From: Helianthus annuus
Lineage: Eukaryota; Streptophyta; Magnoliopsida; Asterales; Asteraceae
DNA length: 64,000 nucleotides
Assembly: GCF_002127325.2 (NCBI RefSeq)
Contig: NC_035449.2
Coordinates: 84,240,026 to 84,304,025, forward strand
Direction of reading: 5' to 3'
In this document: piece by piece, positions 33,573 to 43,959 of the stretch
Numbering within the stretch: the stretch's first letter is position 1
Layout of the letters: each line of letters starts with the position of its first letter
Program-made: the position numbers and the translations under genes
The notes under the pieces: model-generated
The model's database searches: none
What the model was told of the DNA's origin: nothing
Seen by the model: the letters and a program-made list of their open reading frames with translations, nothing else

Positions 33573-33881
33573 GGCTGGAGGGTATGGTATAAAGCCCTAT
33601 GGGCTTTATCACGCCACATCATCGTCACCTCACCGCCACATCACTCAGGGGGCTTTAAAGCCCATTCGTTTACCTTGCAGGGTGTGGTATAAAGCCCATC
33701 TAAACTACAGTGCCCCTTCCTTTTGACCATTCCATCATCGTTCAACTCAAAATCAGCTCGTTATCGTGCTGGCGAGAGGAGGATGGCGCCCCCCTTTAAC
33801 TCCGGCGGTGTGAACGATGGTGCCCCGAGGGCGCTATGGTGGCTGAGGTGACGAGGTGGCGTTAAGCCACACCCACCGGCC
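33573..33881. mobile_element. PIF/Harbinger-type MITE
   Basis: 309 bp. Left terminus GGCTGGAGGGTATGG; inverted right terminus GGCCGGTGGGTGTGG (12 of 15 matched). Flanked by TTA at 33570-33572 and 33882-33884, the usual Harbinger target. The interior holds ATAAAGCCC repeats and is GC-rich. Confidence 0.75.
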
Positions 33882-34745
33882 TTAGTACAAGGTCCCATTT
33901 ATGTTATTTCCCGATTCAGTGAATATTAATACAAGCTCACATTTATATTATTTCCCGATTCAGTGCATTTATTTTCTATCTTATACAAGGTAAATTTTAT
34001 ACAAAATTAACAAAATTTGGGCCCTCGGAGTGTTTAGGCCTTGTGTCGTCGCCCACCCCGCACCCCCTTCGGGCCGGCCCTGATACGGAACAATAACCAT
34101 TAGAGTTGATACATTTTTTTCTGTTATTCCATAACTCTTTAAGATCACTCATAGTCCTTTGAAAATAAAAAAAAAATGATAAACTACTTGGATTCTATGC
34201 GCTATGCATTAAGAATTTGATTGGTATCGGTTCTATCTGTTATGATACCATTAGTGACTGAAGAAACATAGTTTTGAGGTGCCCAAAAGGATAATTAAAC
34301 ATGTTTTACAATGATCGAAAACCACAAAAACGTATAACGATACCGGTTTTGATGATGACGATACTGGTACCGATGTTCTTTGTTCAGTATCAGTATCGGT
34401 GAGTTCCAGTACGATTCGTCAAGATACAAATAGATACTCTAACTTGAACACAAAATTATAGTTAACGGATGTCAAAGAAAAAGGATTGAACAACGTACAT
34501 ATTCAGATTTAAAAAAAATAAGTAATGCAAGTTATTTTTTATAGTATCAATTACCAACCTTGGTTGTCATTAGGTATTTGTACATTATAGATGAGTCCTT
34601 TTTCACGGTTTGGTGATTTGTTTATTAGAGAAAAAATATACCCTTGACAAACTTCTCTTGTTTACTTGGAGACAGACCCTTAAACCAATTCTAATGATCA
34701 CAATTTAACATTAGTAGATTCAGAAAATGGAAACCAAGAATAATA
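33882..34745. other. Intergenic DNA downstream of the BAHD gene
   Basis: Contains CCTTCGGGCCGGCCCTG at about 34066-34082. That resembles one end of a hAT-type element, but the other end was not found. A stretch rich in GGTATC/GATACCGGT phrases at about 34335-34440 is similar to sequence at 36505-36650. No gene seen. Confidence 0.4.
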
Positions 34746-34751
34746 TTTATT
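34746..34751 (-). terminator. Candidate polyadenylation signal of the BAHD gene
   Basis: AATAAA on minus, 84 bp after the stop codon. Confidence 0.5.
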
Positions 34752-34834
34752 TAAACACTCAACTTGAATATGAAACAAGACCACAAAGTAAGAAAAACCG
34801 AATACATGATTGACAAAGATAATATATGATGGAT

Positions 34835-36178
34835 CTAGATGTATTCTTTTAATCCATCCTCAAAGATACGAACGAAAGATTCCATGTGTGTAGCCGGCAG
34901 GGATATACCAATCTCCAGATCTTCATTATTTTCTTTGCAGCCATTAATAGAAAATGATAAACCAGTTGAAACAGTTTCCAGCTTTTTGGGCTTCCCCCAA
35001 CCAAAATCCAAGTCATAAAATTTTAGCTTTGGTGTTCCAGCAACCCCGACGATTGTCATGGGGATCCCAGTGGGTACTGACCCCTCAGATGATTTTCTTT
35101 CTTTAACGATTCCATCCTTATCGGTCAACGTCTTGTGTAGATTTTCTCCGATCAGTTTTGCAGCAGTCACGAACCCTTCTTTTCCCATTAACTGTTTGTT
35201 TTGTACATTAACAGCGCACCAACCAACACAGTTGCCAAAGTAGGCTGCTGGGATTGCAGGGTTCATACGCGCCCTACAATCGATGGTAAAAGAAAATAGA
35301 TGAAGCTCCTCCTCGCGTGTTTTCGCTATGCAACTCCACATATAAGCACATGCAACTGTAAAAGATGATACATACGCTAATGTTGGTAGTTGGGTTGAAA
35401 CCAAGTTTTTCAACCTATTGAGCATAGTTCGCGGCAATATAAAGGTGCCTCGAACTCTATCAGTTGGTGCACATAGCTTTGTAGGTTGATACTCAAAGTT
35501 TTCGACTTTTGCATACTTCAGGAAATTTTCATCTAGTTTTGGGTTATTGACCACTCTATCATATAACGGCAAGGTTCCATCAGCTAGAAAAGACTTGTCG
35601 GAACCAAATCGAGCAATTGATGTCCACGCCTTCAAGAAAAGAAACCTGGTGCTAGCATCACCCAGGCAATGGTGATTTGTCATTCCAATAGAGATTCCAG
35701 AGTTTGGAAAGAGTGTCACTTGAACTGCGAACACGGGGATCTTTGTGGAATATGAGGTTTTATTAGCCTCGCCAAGTTGAGGGATAAGATGTTCAAACAT
35801 TTCACAATTTCGGGGATGATTTCCGGTTAGTTTATTGAAATCAAGGTTACATTCTGTGAAAGTAACCGCGACAGAATCACCTTCAACATAGCGAATTTCG
35901 GGCTTTTGTGTAGAAGTATGGAAAACGATCAAGTTACCGGCGAAAGGATAAAAATGTTGAAGAGTGATTGATAAGGAGCGTTTGAGATTGGGAATAATAG
36001 TTTCATTGAATTGAGTTTGTGTGATTGGCAAGTCATAAAAGAATATATTTTGAACAGGAGGTTGGCTTAGCCACAAGAAGTCGAAGTAGGTAAGTGGCAA
36101 CAAGCTGTCGCCTACGGTGGCTGCTGGTGGTGATACTCTTGTCTTCTCAAGAATAGTTAAGATGGGAATGGTAGCCAT
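34835..36178 (-). CDS. BAHD acyltransferase, anthocyanin/flavonoid glucoside malonyltransferase type
   Basis: 447 residues in one uninterrupted exon. BAHD enzymes move an acyl group from an acyl-CoA to an alcohol or amine in the cytosol. The catalytic HxxxD is H170-D174 in NHHCLGD. YFGNC is at 313-317, characteristic of the anthocyanin and flavonoid acyltransferase clade, and the structural DFGWG is at 391-395 followed by KPKKLE. The N-terminal YFDFLWL and HFYPFAG are also typical. The length is close to the family's usual 440-460. The start is the first ATG (MATIPILTILEKTRVSPP), which matches the family's N-terminus. Malonyl-CoA donor and a 3-glucoside acceptor are likely from resemblance to Asteraceae 3MaT proteins, but this is inference. 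All motifs are intact and no frame break is seen, so it may be expressed. No pathway neighbour lies in the window. Confidence 0.9.
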   Translation of the reverse strand: MATIPILTILEKTRVSPPAATVGDSLLPLTYFDFLWLSQPPVQNIFFYDLPITQTQFNETIIPNLKRSLSITLQHFYPFAGNLIVFHTSTQKPEIRYVEGDSVAVTFTECNLDFNKLTGNHPRNCEMFEHLIPQLGEANKTSYSTKIPVFAVQVTLFPNSGISIGMTNHHCLGDASTRFLFLKAWTSIARFGSDKSFLADGTLPLYDRVVNNPKLDENFLKYAKVENFEYQPTKLCAPTDRVRGTFILPRTMLNRLKNLVSTQLPTLAYVSSFTVACAYMWSCIAKTREEELHLFSFTIDCRARMNPAIPAAYFGNCVGWCAVNVQNKQLMGKEGFVTAAKLIGENLHKTLTDKDGIVKERKSSEGSVPTGIPMTIVGVAGTPKLKFYDLDFGWGKPKKLETVSTGLSFSINGCKENNEDLEIGISLPATHMESFVRIFEDGLKEYI

Positions 36179-36213
36179 TGTTGCTCCTATCTAAAATTCC
36201 CAAAAATTTAGTG

Positions 36214-36221
36214 TATATATA
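36214..36221 (-). promoter_or_regulatory. TATA-like sequence upstream of the BAHD gene
   Basis: TATATATA on minus (CCTTTATATATACAC), 36-43 bp before the ATG. It would give a very short 5' leader, so the real start may lie elsewhere. Confidence 0.4.
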
Positions 36222-36310
36222 AAGGTTTAAGTGATAGGACCACGAATTTGCCATGATATTGTTTTTTAATACTGCATGTAACTCTTGGTAAATAATAATA
36301 ATAATAATAA

Positions 36311-36812
36311 CTAGTGGACTTTCCTGCGCGTTGCGGTGAAAAGTCGATATCGGTTCAATTCATAAGGTATCAGTAAATGGTACTTTGTATAGTGATCAAA
36401 AGATAAACCTAAAAAAATAAATTGTCATCATATACCCTAAAGGACATCGACACATTTTATATCAGTCAAAAACTTTAAAATGAATATTGATAAAGGTTTC
36501 CAAAGTACAGATACCGGTACCGATGTTCAGTTGAAATCGATGTGGTACCGATGTTATTCGGACGGTATCAGTTTTGTTCGTTACTAACACTCGTTGTAGC
36601 TTATGTCTTATAATATAAAAAGATACTCTATACCGATATCGAAGTTGTTCGAGCAAAAAAATCAATTATAGTTGACTCATTCAAATTTTAACAAAGTTTT
36701 TATCATAACACCGATAAAATAAGTATGTCGCAACGATACATTCAGAGTTTTATAAAGCATTACAATATAATTAGAATAACGAAAAATGAGAGTTACTTTA
36801 TAAAACATTGTA
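36311..36812 (-). mobile_element. Helitron 3' end fragment, minus strand
   Basis: On minus the segment ends with CACCGCAACGCGCAGG, then CTAG at 36314-36311, followed by T in the flank. That is the Helitron 3' pattern (GC hairpin, CTRR, insertion between A and T). The 5' end was not found; the body is cut by the next Helitron. It carries GGTACCGATG repeats. Confidence 0.55.
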
Positions 36813-38551
36813 TCTTATATATATTAAGAAAAAATAAAATATGTTTGAAAATAATTAATATATGGTAGTAGAGAAAGGGAATGGGATCAAATACAAACAC
36901 TTAAGTTTGTAAGAACCATAAGAACCAATACATAATTGACAAGTGTCCATCAATAAAAAATTAGTTTAGGGGTAATTTAGACTTTTTGACCATATTTATT
37001 TATAACTAATTAAAAATAATTACAAAAAATATAATCAGCACAACACTATATAATTAGCACAACATCATTAATCGTTCTTCATTATCAGCACATCGTCCTC
37101 GAATCGTTCTCCATTATCAACATAAACAACATTAGCACAACATCTTCAATCGTTCTCCATTATCAGCACACCAGATGTGCTGATTATATCTACTTTTGGT
37201 GTTTGTTTGTATTATTTTGTAATTAACACATAATCAGCACCTTATTAGCACAAATATAAAACACCTTTTGTTAACTTTTTTTAAAAAACACTTTTATAAA
37301 TACAAAAAGGTATAGCAATATGGTACTCATATTAAAGATAAAAAAATACTTGATTTTATGGTATATATTTAAAAAAAAATAATGAAGTATATAAAAGTTA
37401 TTTTAGTTTAAAAAACCTTGGTGGAATTTGTATTTAATAGAAAATGGTCAACTGACTAGCAATTTTACAAAATTACCCCTAATTTGTTAGTAGTAATTTT
37501 TAATTATAAGAGTTTTATTTATAATCAATATCAACCCTTGATTTAAATTAACAATGGTTCAGATCTGTTCTTACGGTTCTTATAATTAGCACTGTTTGTA
37601 CAGGATCTCAACCCGTAGAGAAAGTGAATAAACAGTTCTTTGTTTGCCTGGCTTCTTCTCATTTACCTATTTGGGTGGTCATCCCCATTCAGACGCGTGT
37701 CTTTCACCTTTACATCTTCCACCTTTACATCTTCATTCTAATCAGCCTCAAAAAGAGAGAACAAGGGCTGGCACCCTGGTGGCGGAGCCACGACGGTGGC
37801 CGGTTTCTTTAAACGGTTAGGGTTTCAAACATGAGACATCGGAGAACATGGCCTTCTGGTTTTTGGGGGTTTTCGCTGTGGCCACTCAATAATGGTTAGG
37901 GTTTAAAACATGAGACGTCGGTTGTTGACGGCGTCCGTTCATGAGCTCCTATGGTGGCGGCAATTGTTGACTGTGCTTATTTTTCGGTTTCCTTTGTTAG
38001 GGGTCGATGATAGCTCGGTTTTCCTATGCTGAGACTCTAACAGACTTTGATAGGTGGTGGTTACTTTTATCTACGATTTACCGGTCACGATGGGTTTCTT
38101 CATCTGAGATGTTCTTTATTTGAAAAATGAAACCCTAAGTCGCTTATGTATTATTTTTGCTGGTTAGGGTTTCTGCAGATCATGTGTACTGTATACATAT
38201 AAATCTGTGATTTATAGAGCTCCTTTGATGAGGAGCTACATGCATTTGGTCTATGATTCTGTTTTTGGCGTTTGGGTTACTGAGTTAGGCGATGATGATT
38301 GTGTGGGTGTAAACCGAGTTGAGGATTTCACCGTGGCGTGGCATGTTTGAGAGATGGTAGATGTTCACCTGCAACCTCCAATGCAGCCACGGTTATCTCC
38401 TTCATTTACACCATCTGAGCCGTAATTATTTTGTTCGTCAAATGTACATATTGAGTTAGTCTACGTTTTGATGTAGATTGTGTTCAGTGAAACACGTCTG
38501 CAAAAACGAATCGGGTACGCCGCCGCAACGCGCGACTGCTAAAAATACTAG
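36813..38551 (+). mobile_element. Non-autonomous Helitron
   Basis: 5' end TCTTATATATATTAAG at 36813, preceded by A. 3' end GCCGCAACGCGCG, then CTAG at 38548-38551, followed by T. About 1.74 kb including a nested Mutator-like MITE, so about 1.0 kb native. No Rep/helicase. Pairing of these two ends is inferred from orientation and terminal consensus. Confidence 0.6.
36878..37614. mobile_element. Mutator-like MITE inside the Helitron
   Basis: 737 bp. GTAGAGAAAG is present at 36868-36877 and again at 37615-37624, giving a 9-10 bp duplication. The ends read GGAATGGGATC and, inverted, GGGTTGAGATC. Further inside, both arms share TACAAACA and AAGAACC-TAAGAAC phrases. The interior is AT-rich with AGCACA/CAGCACA repeats at 37035-37170. 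No coding capacity. Confidence 0.75.
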
Positions 38552-40263
38552 TGAATAGTAGATGTTGTGTTGTTGATCTTAGACCGGGCCTTTTGACGAT
38601 GGTAGCCTCGTCACCAAGGTGATGTGTCTTCCTCAGAGAAATGGCCATTTTATTGTCATTTGGTTTCATCTGGGTAACATTAGAGAAAAATTGAAATTAG
38701 AGAGAGATGAGACAGAAGGGGTCGTGACCAGCTTTTGAGCAACTTGTAGACACGTTTAAGTAAAGATGAAGATGGGTGGAGTGGAAGGGGTTGCCGATTG
38801 TTGATTAGGGACGGAATGGTGTCCTGGTTCGACGATGGCGGTGTTGGTTTCGCTGAATGAAGACGAGTGAAGACGGTGGTTTGATTCCGCCGATATGGTA
38901 TCCGACCACCAACCTCGCCGCCGTTAAGGTCTCCGACCACAACCAACACCGCCATCGTCATCCACATCCATATTTCTTCTAAACGATTCTGCGCATGTGT
39001 TTATTGATTGTAGTTGTACAATTGAGTTTTGATGATCTGGTTATAATTTGATTTATATTGTTTGCTTTTTAGCTTCTTCACATCAATATCTCTTTTGAAT
39101 TTTAATGTTGATTGAGTTTCTTAACTAGATTTAATTTGGGGTTTTTAATTAAATTGTGTTTCTTTGATCATCAATTTTGAATTTTAGTTGTTTGGTGAAT
39201 TTATAGAAAGAGGGTCAGATTCAGTTTGTACGATTTTAGCATGTACCCTTATGTTTCCCTTTCATTATTAATGAAAATGAAAATATTGGTTTGAATCGGC
39301 AGCAATAGATTCATATACACTTGCATTCTTCACAGAGGATTTGTTCAACAAATGCTAAACTTTAGTAGATCAAGAACTTGATCGAGGCCAAACTGATCTT
39401 ATCCTCTGGGAGGTAATTCATTATACACATGTTGTTTGGATCATTCTGCCTTAATTTTGTATTGTTTGTGAAACATGTGTTTAGTGTTAGGCTCTACGGT
39501 TTTGCTTATCTGGGTGTTCTAGACATTGGTTGTTCATCTCTGACATCCATCTTTTGATCTCTGACATCCATCTTTTGGTTGTATTTGAATACATGGATTG
39601 TTTGGAATTTTAAGGATGTGTATGCATGATTATCTATGTAGTTGCCTTTGTGATGACATGTTATAAGTATGCTATTGTAGTAGTATGGTTGATTGACGTG
39701 TTATAAATACGATAACTTATCACAAACGAGTTTGAAACATAAACAAATTTGGTATGTCTACTTTGACTTTATTTCAGTTCTACCCCATTAGTTATGTTAA
39801 ACCCGCATCATCCTTGGATTTATACAACTGTCCACCGACTAAGACGACTCGGTTAAACTGTTCCTATTTGATGATGAGACCTTCAACCGCACTCTACTTC
39901 ATGGTTTTTGGTCTTTGGACATTAGGTTTCATATTTTTCAAAAGGTAGTGGCAATTGGTGAATGTGGACTCGACTGACAGAAATCATTTTTGTCCATCAG
40001 ATATTCAAAAGATACAAATTTTATCTAAAAAATGCATATTTGGGCTAAGGTTTATTTGTTTATTTTCCATTTGTTGTTATTACTAAGTACTTTGAGAGGC
40101 GGTTTGAATTAGCACATATCCTGAAGCTCCCCCTGTTTCTTTATATGCGAGCAGCTGCTGTGGGAATTTTTGTGTCATTCGTGAGCAAAACAAGCACATA
40201 TAATAATGTAGGAAGGATACATGAGTGTGTTCCTTTTTTTAAGGGAAAAAGGAAAAGTTACTA
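38552..40263. other. Unassigned DNA between Helitrons
   Basis: No gene supported. One open stretch at about 39310-39411 has AG before it and GT after it (LVDQELDRGQTDLILWE) and may be a stray exon of unknown origin. A 22-bp direct repeat (ATCTCTGACATCCATCTTTTG-like) lies at 39535-39578. Confidence 0.35.
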
Positions 40264-40552
40264 TCTATAACTACTAATAAGGTATGTTTTAAGTTACAAA
40301 TGACAATTAGTCACTGAAGCTCATACAACTTTGTAATCAGTTGACTTTAAAGCTAGCTGGATTTTGTTTGCTTCATTTCATTTAATATAAAAATCAGAGC
40401 CGACGAACGCTTGATACGCAGGTCTGTAGAGCTATATCTAATATTTGAAGGATCTATGTGTGCTACATATGATGTAATTGATAGCTTTTGCTTTAAATAG
40501 TTATAACCATGTATCTTTATTCTTTTGGCGGATACTTAATCGGTTTTCTTAG

Positions 40553-40589
40553 GCTGAAGAACACGAACGGGTCTTTTCTAGCCGGGGAC
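40553..40589 (+). pseudogene. Captured kinesin exon, 5' part (KAC/KCA-like)
   Basis: After an acceptor-like TTTTCTTAG the frame reads AEEHERVFSSRG. D1 is inserted here; the frame resumes at 55702 with RWNELRSIADINNLLQYMF. The combined reading resembles the region before the C-terminal part of plant KAC/KCA (KIN-14) kinesins, which act in actin-based chloroplast positioning. Family call is from recognition only. Confidence 0.55.
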
Positions 40590-42781
40590 TGTCACACCCC
40601 GACCACGTAAAACAACAAAACGTGGCGGAAACGTCGGGGAGTGTTGTAACAGAATCATTGTTTCACAACCATGGATTAAACAGTTTTGTTTTATTGAAAT
40701 ATTGAACTAAATGTTTTGATACAAATTAGATAAATACAACTATTATCCTCCAAGTTTTAAAGTCACTAAGGCCTTGTCCATTCCTATGCGAGAGTGCACC
40801 AATATCATCATCAAGGCTCGTCAACTATAGTACCTGAAACACATGTGAAAATAGGTACGTCAGCATAAAAATGCCGGCGAGTACATAGGTTTTGTATGAG
40901 TTTCAGATTCATGGCTAGTTTGCATGCTGCAATACTTATTAAAAAAACCTTGTTTTGAAAAGTATAGTATTGCGACATAATTAACCAACTCAAATCAAAT
41001 TGGTTACAGTTTATAAAATCTCATAGCCATGATTCTTAACTCCAAAACATTTGTTTAATTAAATCCAGATTGTAAATCGTTTTTGGAATAAAATTTTGAA
41101 TAGTATATATATATTATTGGAAAAACCTTGTAATATATCTTTGTTTCAATAACCTTGCCCAAGTGATCTAGTTAACGCAACGACATACAATGTATTAAAA
41201 GCACTTATATATAGGAAGTACCAGCGGCGTATCCACCATGCTTTTAACACATTATACCTGCCCCGTTACCTAATCACTTCCCTAACCAGACGGTTCAAAC
41301 AGATTTCAAACGGTTCATGTCAATCAACGGTTACAAACGGTTCACATAGTCAAGTGATCATAAACGGTTCACAGGATCAAACGGTTACAACGGTTCATAG
41401 TGTAAAACAATGTGTCCATATACTGGCTGAGCATATGCGACAAAATGTAATATACGGAAATCAATATGCTAGCATGTTAAGTGAACATACATAGCAAAAC
41501 ATAATGAAATCATGTACTAATAGTGTACTATTGAACATAGTAAGTATACGATATAAAAACATGGGAAACATGAAAGTATCAAGTAGGCACATGTGTTCCA
41601 CCCCAAAACAGTTTGAAAACAGTAAAAGAGGGGACTATGTACTCACCTGAGGGTGCTTAGAAGTCTTGAACAACAACCAAGCAAAGCTAGAGTGATCAGG
41701 GAATCAAACGGCACCCTATATAGGTAACTATGTAAATAACCGGACCTAAATCGGGAGATAGGATAGAATCAGGTTCTATAAATCAAACGAGTAACTAAAC
41801 TCATATGGTATGATTTAATAGACCTTACATTCTGATTGGAAAGTCTACCTAAGTGCTTTTGACCCGTTTCGACACATTATGGTAACATAAGCTACTATAA
41901 GGCGTCGTTAGCGTAAAACTATGTTCGGATGGTTAACTATGTGCTATGCCAAGTCTTACATGCCCAATTATCCCTAAACATGTTACTAAATCAGGTTATA
42001 TGTCAAAAATATGTTCACATAGGCAAAATACGGATTTTAGCTTCAAAAGGGCGTTTTGGTCATTTCCTATGGGCATACAAGCTAACTAGCAAATGACTAA
42101 CGAATCCTATGTGATCATAAGGTATAACCTCAGTGGTTATTCCCTATGCAACTATGATCACTAACTAAGCTTGGTCGGATCCTAAAGATCGACCAAACGG
42201 GTCGGGTTCGAAAGTCTAAGCGGTTGTTTAGACCGCTTACCTTACGACCCTAAACAAGCACTAAACTAATAGTGTCGAGTTAAACATGTCAAAGCATGTT
42301 TAACCTACTGATTTGGTATCAAATAAAGTGTTTTGATACACTATAGTAGTTTCGTTGCAAAATGCGTGCTAAAACGCATTTTGACCGAAACTTTGACTCG
42401 ACACTACACCTAGTGAACGTGGTAATCAGCGGGTATAATCACTAAGGATTATAACCAACGTGATTACAATCACGTTGCAAAGTTCAACCGAACTTTGCGT
42501 TGACCAAAGGCTGGTCAAACTGAAAGTCAAACACGGTTTGACTTTTTAAACTAGAAAGCAATAATAGAATGAAAGAATACTCACTAAGGGTCCTTGCTAT
42601 CTTTTCTACAAAGAAGACAAAGTCCCAAATGCTTGAGAAAGCTCCCAAAGCAGATGTAGAGAGGAGAATGAGAAGAATGAGCAAGGAATGAATGAAATGG
42701 ATGGGCTATTTATAGTTGTGGTGAGTTCATAGGATCATGCCAAGTTTTGTGTAACCTCCAAGCATTAAATCTCATCCATAC
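40590..42781 (-). repeat. Left (3') LTR of D1, part 1
   Basis: Matches 52421-54680. Minus-strand TATA within CTATTTATAG at 42706-42715. A cluster of CGGTTCACA/ACGGTTACAA repeats lies at 41290-41400; the right LTR has a longer version at 53110-53310. Confidence 0.85.
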
Positions 42782-43194
42782 TGTTAGTGCAATACGTCTA
42801 TTGACTTCGTCTTGTATCATGTAATAGATTAGGATAGGTTAGAATATCCTGTGCACAAGGTTCGAGAAACGAAATGTGGTGAATTAGCAAGGAGGTCCGC
42901 TTATATGGACACTGTCCATATAAGCGAACCACATCATTCACTCAGGATCGCTTATATGTGCATGACCACATAAGCGAACCACAAACACTATAAATAGTGC
43001 ACTGGTTAGTTCATTTGGAACGGATCTGAAAGTGTAACGAAGTGCTGCCAAATTGCTTCCAGGTTGTAAACATTGTCAAGAATCAATATAAGAAGCATTA
43101 TATTTAGTTTGAGCGTCTGATTCATCGATTCCGCCTTTGAATTAGATAAACGACTCTTCTGATCGACTCATTCAGGGTCAACGACGACCCAACA
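42782..43194 (+). repeat. 5' LTR of D2
   Basis: Begins TGTTAGTGCAATACG and ends GACCCAACA. Contains two hairpins (42898-42926 and about 42949-42976) and a TATA box in CACTATAAATAGTG at about 42988-43001, itself a palindrome. Confidence 0.9.
42898..42926. promoter_or_regulatory. Perfect hairpin in D2 LTR
   Basis: CGCTTATATGGACA, C, TGTCCATATAAGCG: perfect 14-bp arms with a one-base centre. It is followed by AACC, so the minus strand reads GGTTCGCTTAT, the same motif as in the leader array at 43408-43930. A second, imperfect version follows about 25 bp later. The right LTR has one change in the arm. Confidence 0.8.
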
Positions 43195-43196
43195 AG

Positions 43197-43208
43197 TGGT
43201 ATCAGAGC
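43197..43208 (+). other. Primer binding site of D2
   Basis: TGGTATCAGAGC, complementary to the 3' end of initiator tRNA-Met, two bases after the LTR. Confidence 0.85.
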
Positions 43209-43407
43209 TCAGGAGGAAGAGTTCAGCTCAAATTTGATCCGTTTTCTGTCTTCTACACCTTCTTTTTAGATTTGGACAAGTTTCCACGGTTAAATTTGGA
43301 CAAATTTTTCACAGAATGTGTGTTAGTGACTAATAACAAACCCTTGAAAGTTTCACATCAGATTTCAAACTAAAAATGGACAAAATGGACCAAATATCCT
43401 TCGATTG

Positions 43408-43930
43408 AAGGTTCGCTTTTTCGGACAGTTGTTAGGATCGCTTTTACAGACATATAGGTTCGCTCGTGTGTCAACAGATTCGCTCGAAATTACCTAGATC
43501 CGCTCGAAAATCATAAGGTTCGCTCATGAGATTCGCTCGAAACTGTCTAGTTTCGCTTATCTAAACTGTGTAGATCCGCTCATTCAGACTAGTAGAGATC
43601 CGCTCGAACGAACATATTAGGTCCGCTTATTGAACCTGTGAGATCCGCTCGAACAGTCACTTACTAGGTTCGCTCGAATAGACTGTAGGTTCGCTCGAAT
43701 AGTCACTTACTAGGTTCGCTCGAACAAACATAATCTGGTCCGCTCATTTGTCAACAAAAGATCCGCTTATTCTGTCCAATCAAGTTCGCTTATTCGATCA
43801 AATTGTTTGGTTCGCTTATTCGGTCAAAGGTGATTCGCTTATCTGTCCAATAAGAGTTCGCTTATTTGGTCAAAGTTGTTGGTTCGCTCATTCAGTCAAC
43901 TTGAGTTTCGCTCATTAGTGCAATCTGATT
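43408..43930 (+). repeat. TTCGCT(C/T) motif array in D2 leader
   Basis: 23 copies of [T/C]CGCT[C/T] counted in about 520 bp, all in the same orientation. They are mostly preceded by GGT, GAT or AGT and followed by CGAA, CATT or TATT. Spacing is irregular (about 15-35 bp), so it is not a simple tandem repeat. It lies between the primer site and the gag start, where retroelements keep packaging and dimerisation signals. Confidence 0.8.
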
Positions 43931-43959
43931 TCGCCCAAGTATTTCCAGAATTTCTAGAC

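Noticed and set aside
34060..34082. rDNA or hAT terminus at CTTCGGGCCGGCCCTG
   Set aside because: Only one candidate end and no target duplication could be found, so no element was called.
38680..38967. 95-codon minus ORF
   Set aside because: GC-skewed low-complexity stretch without a recognisable domain. Composition alone explains the open frame.
39310..39411. Possible exon reading LVDQELDRGQTDLILWE
   Set aside because: Splice-like borders exist, but I cannot name the family and the frame has an in-frame stop upstream. Kept only as a note in the unassigned region.
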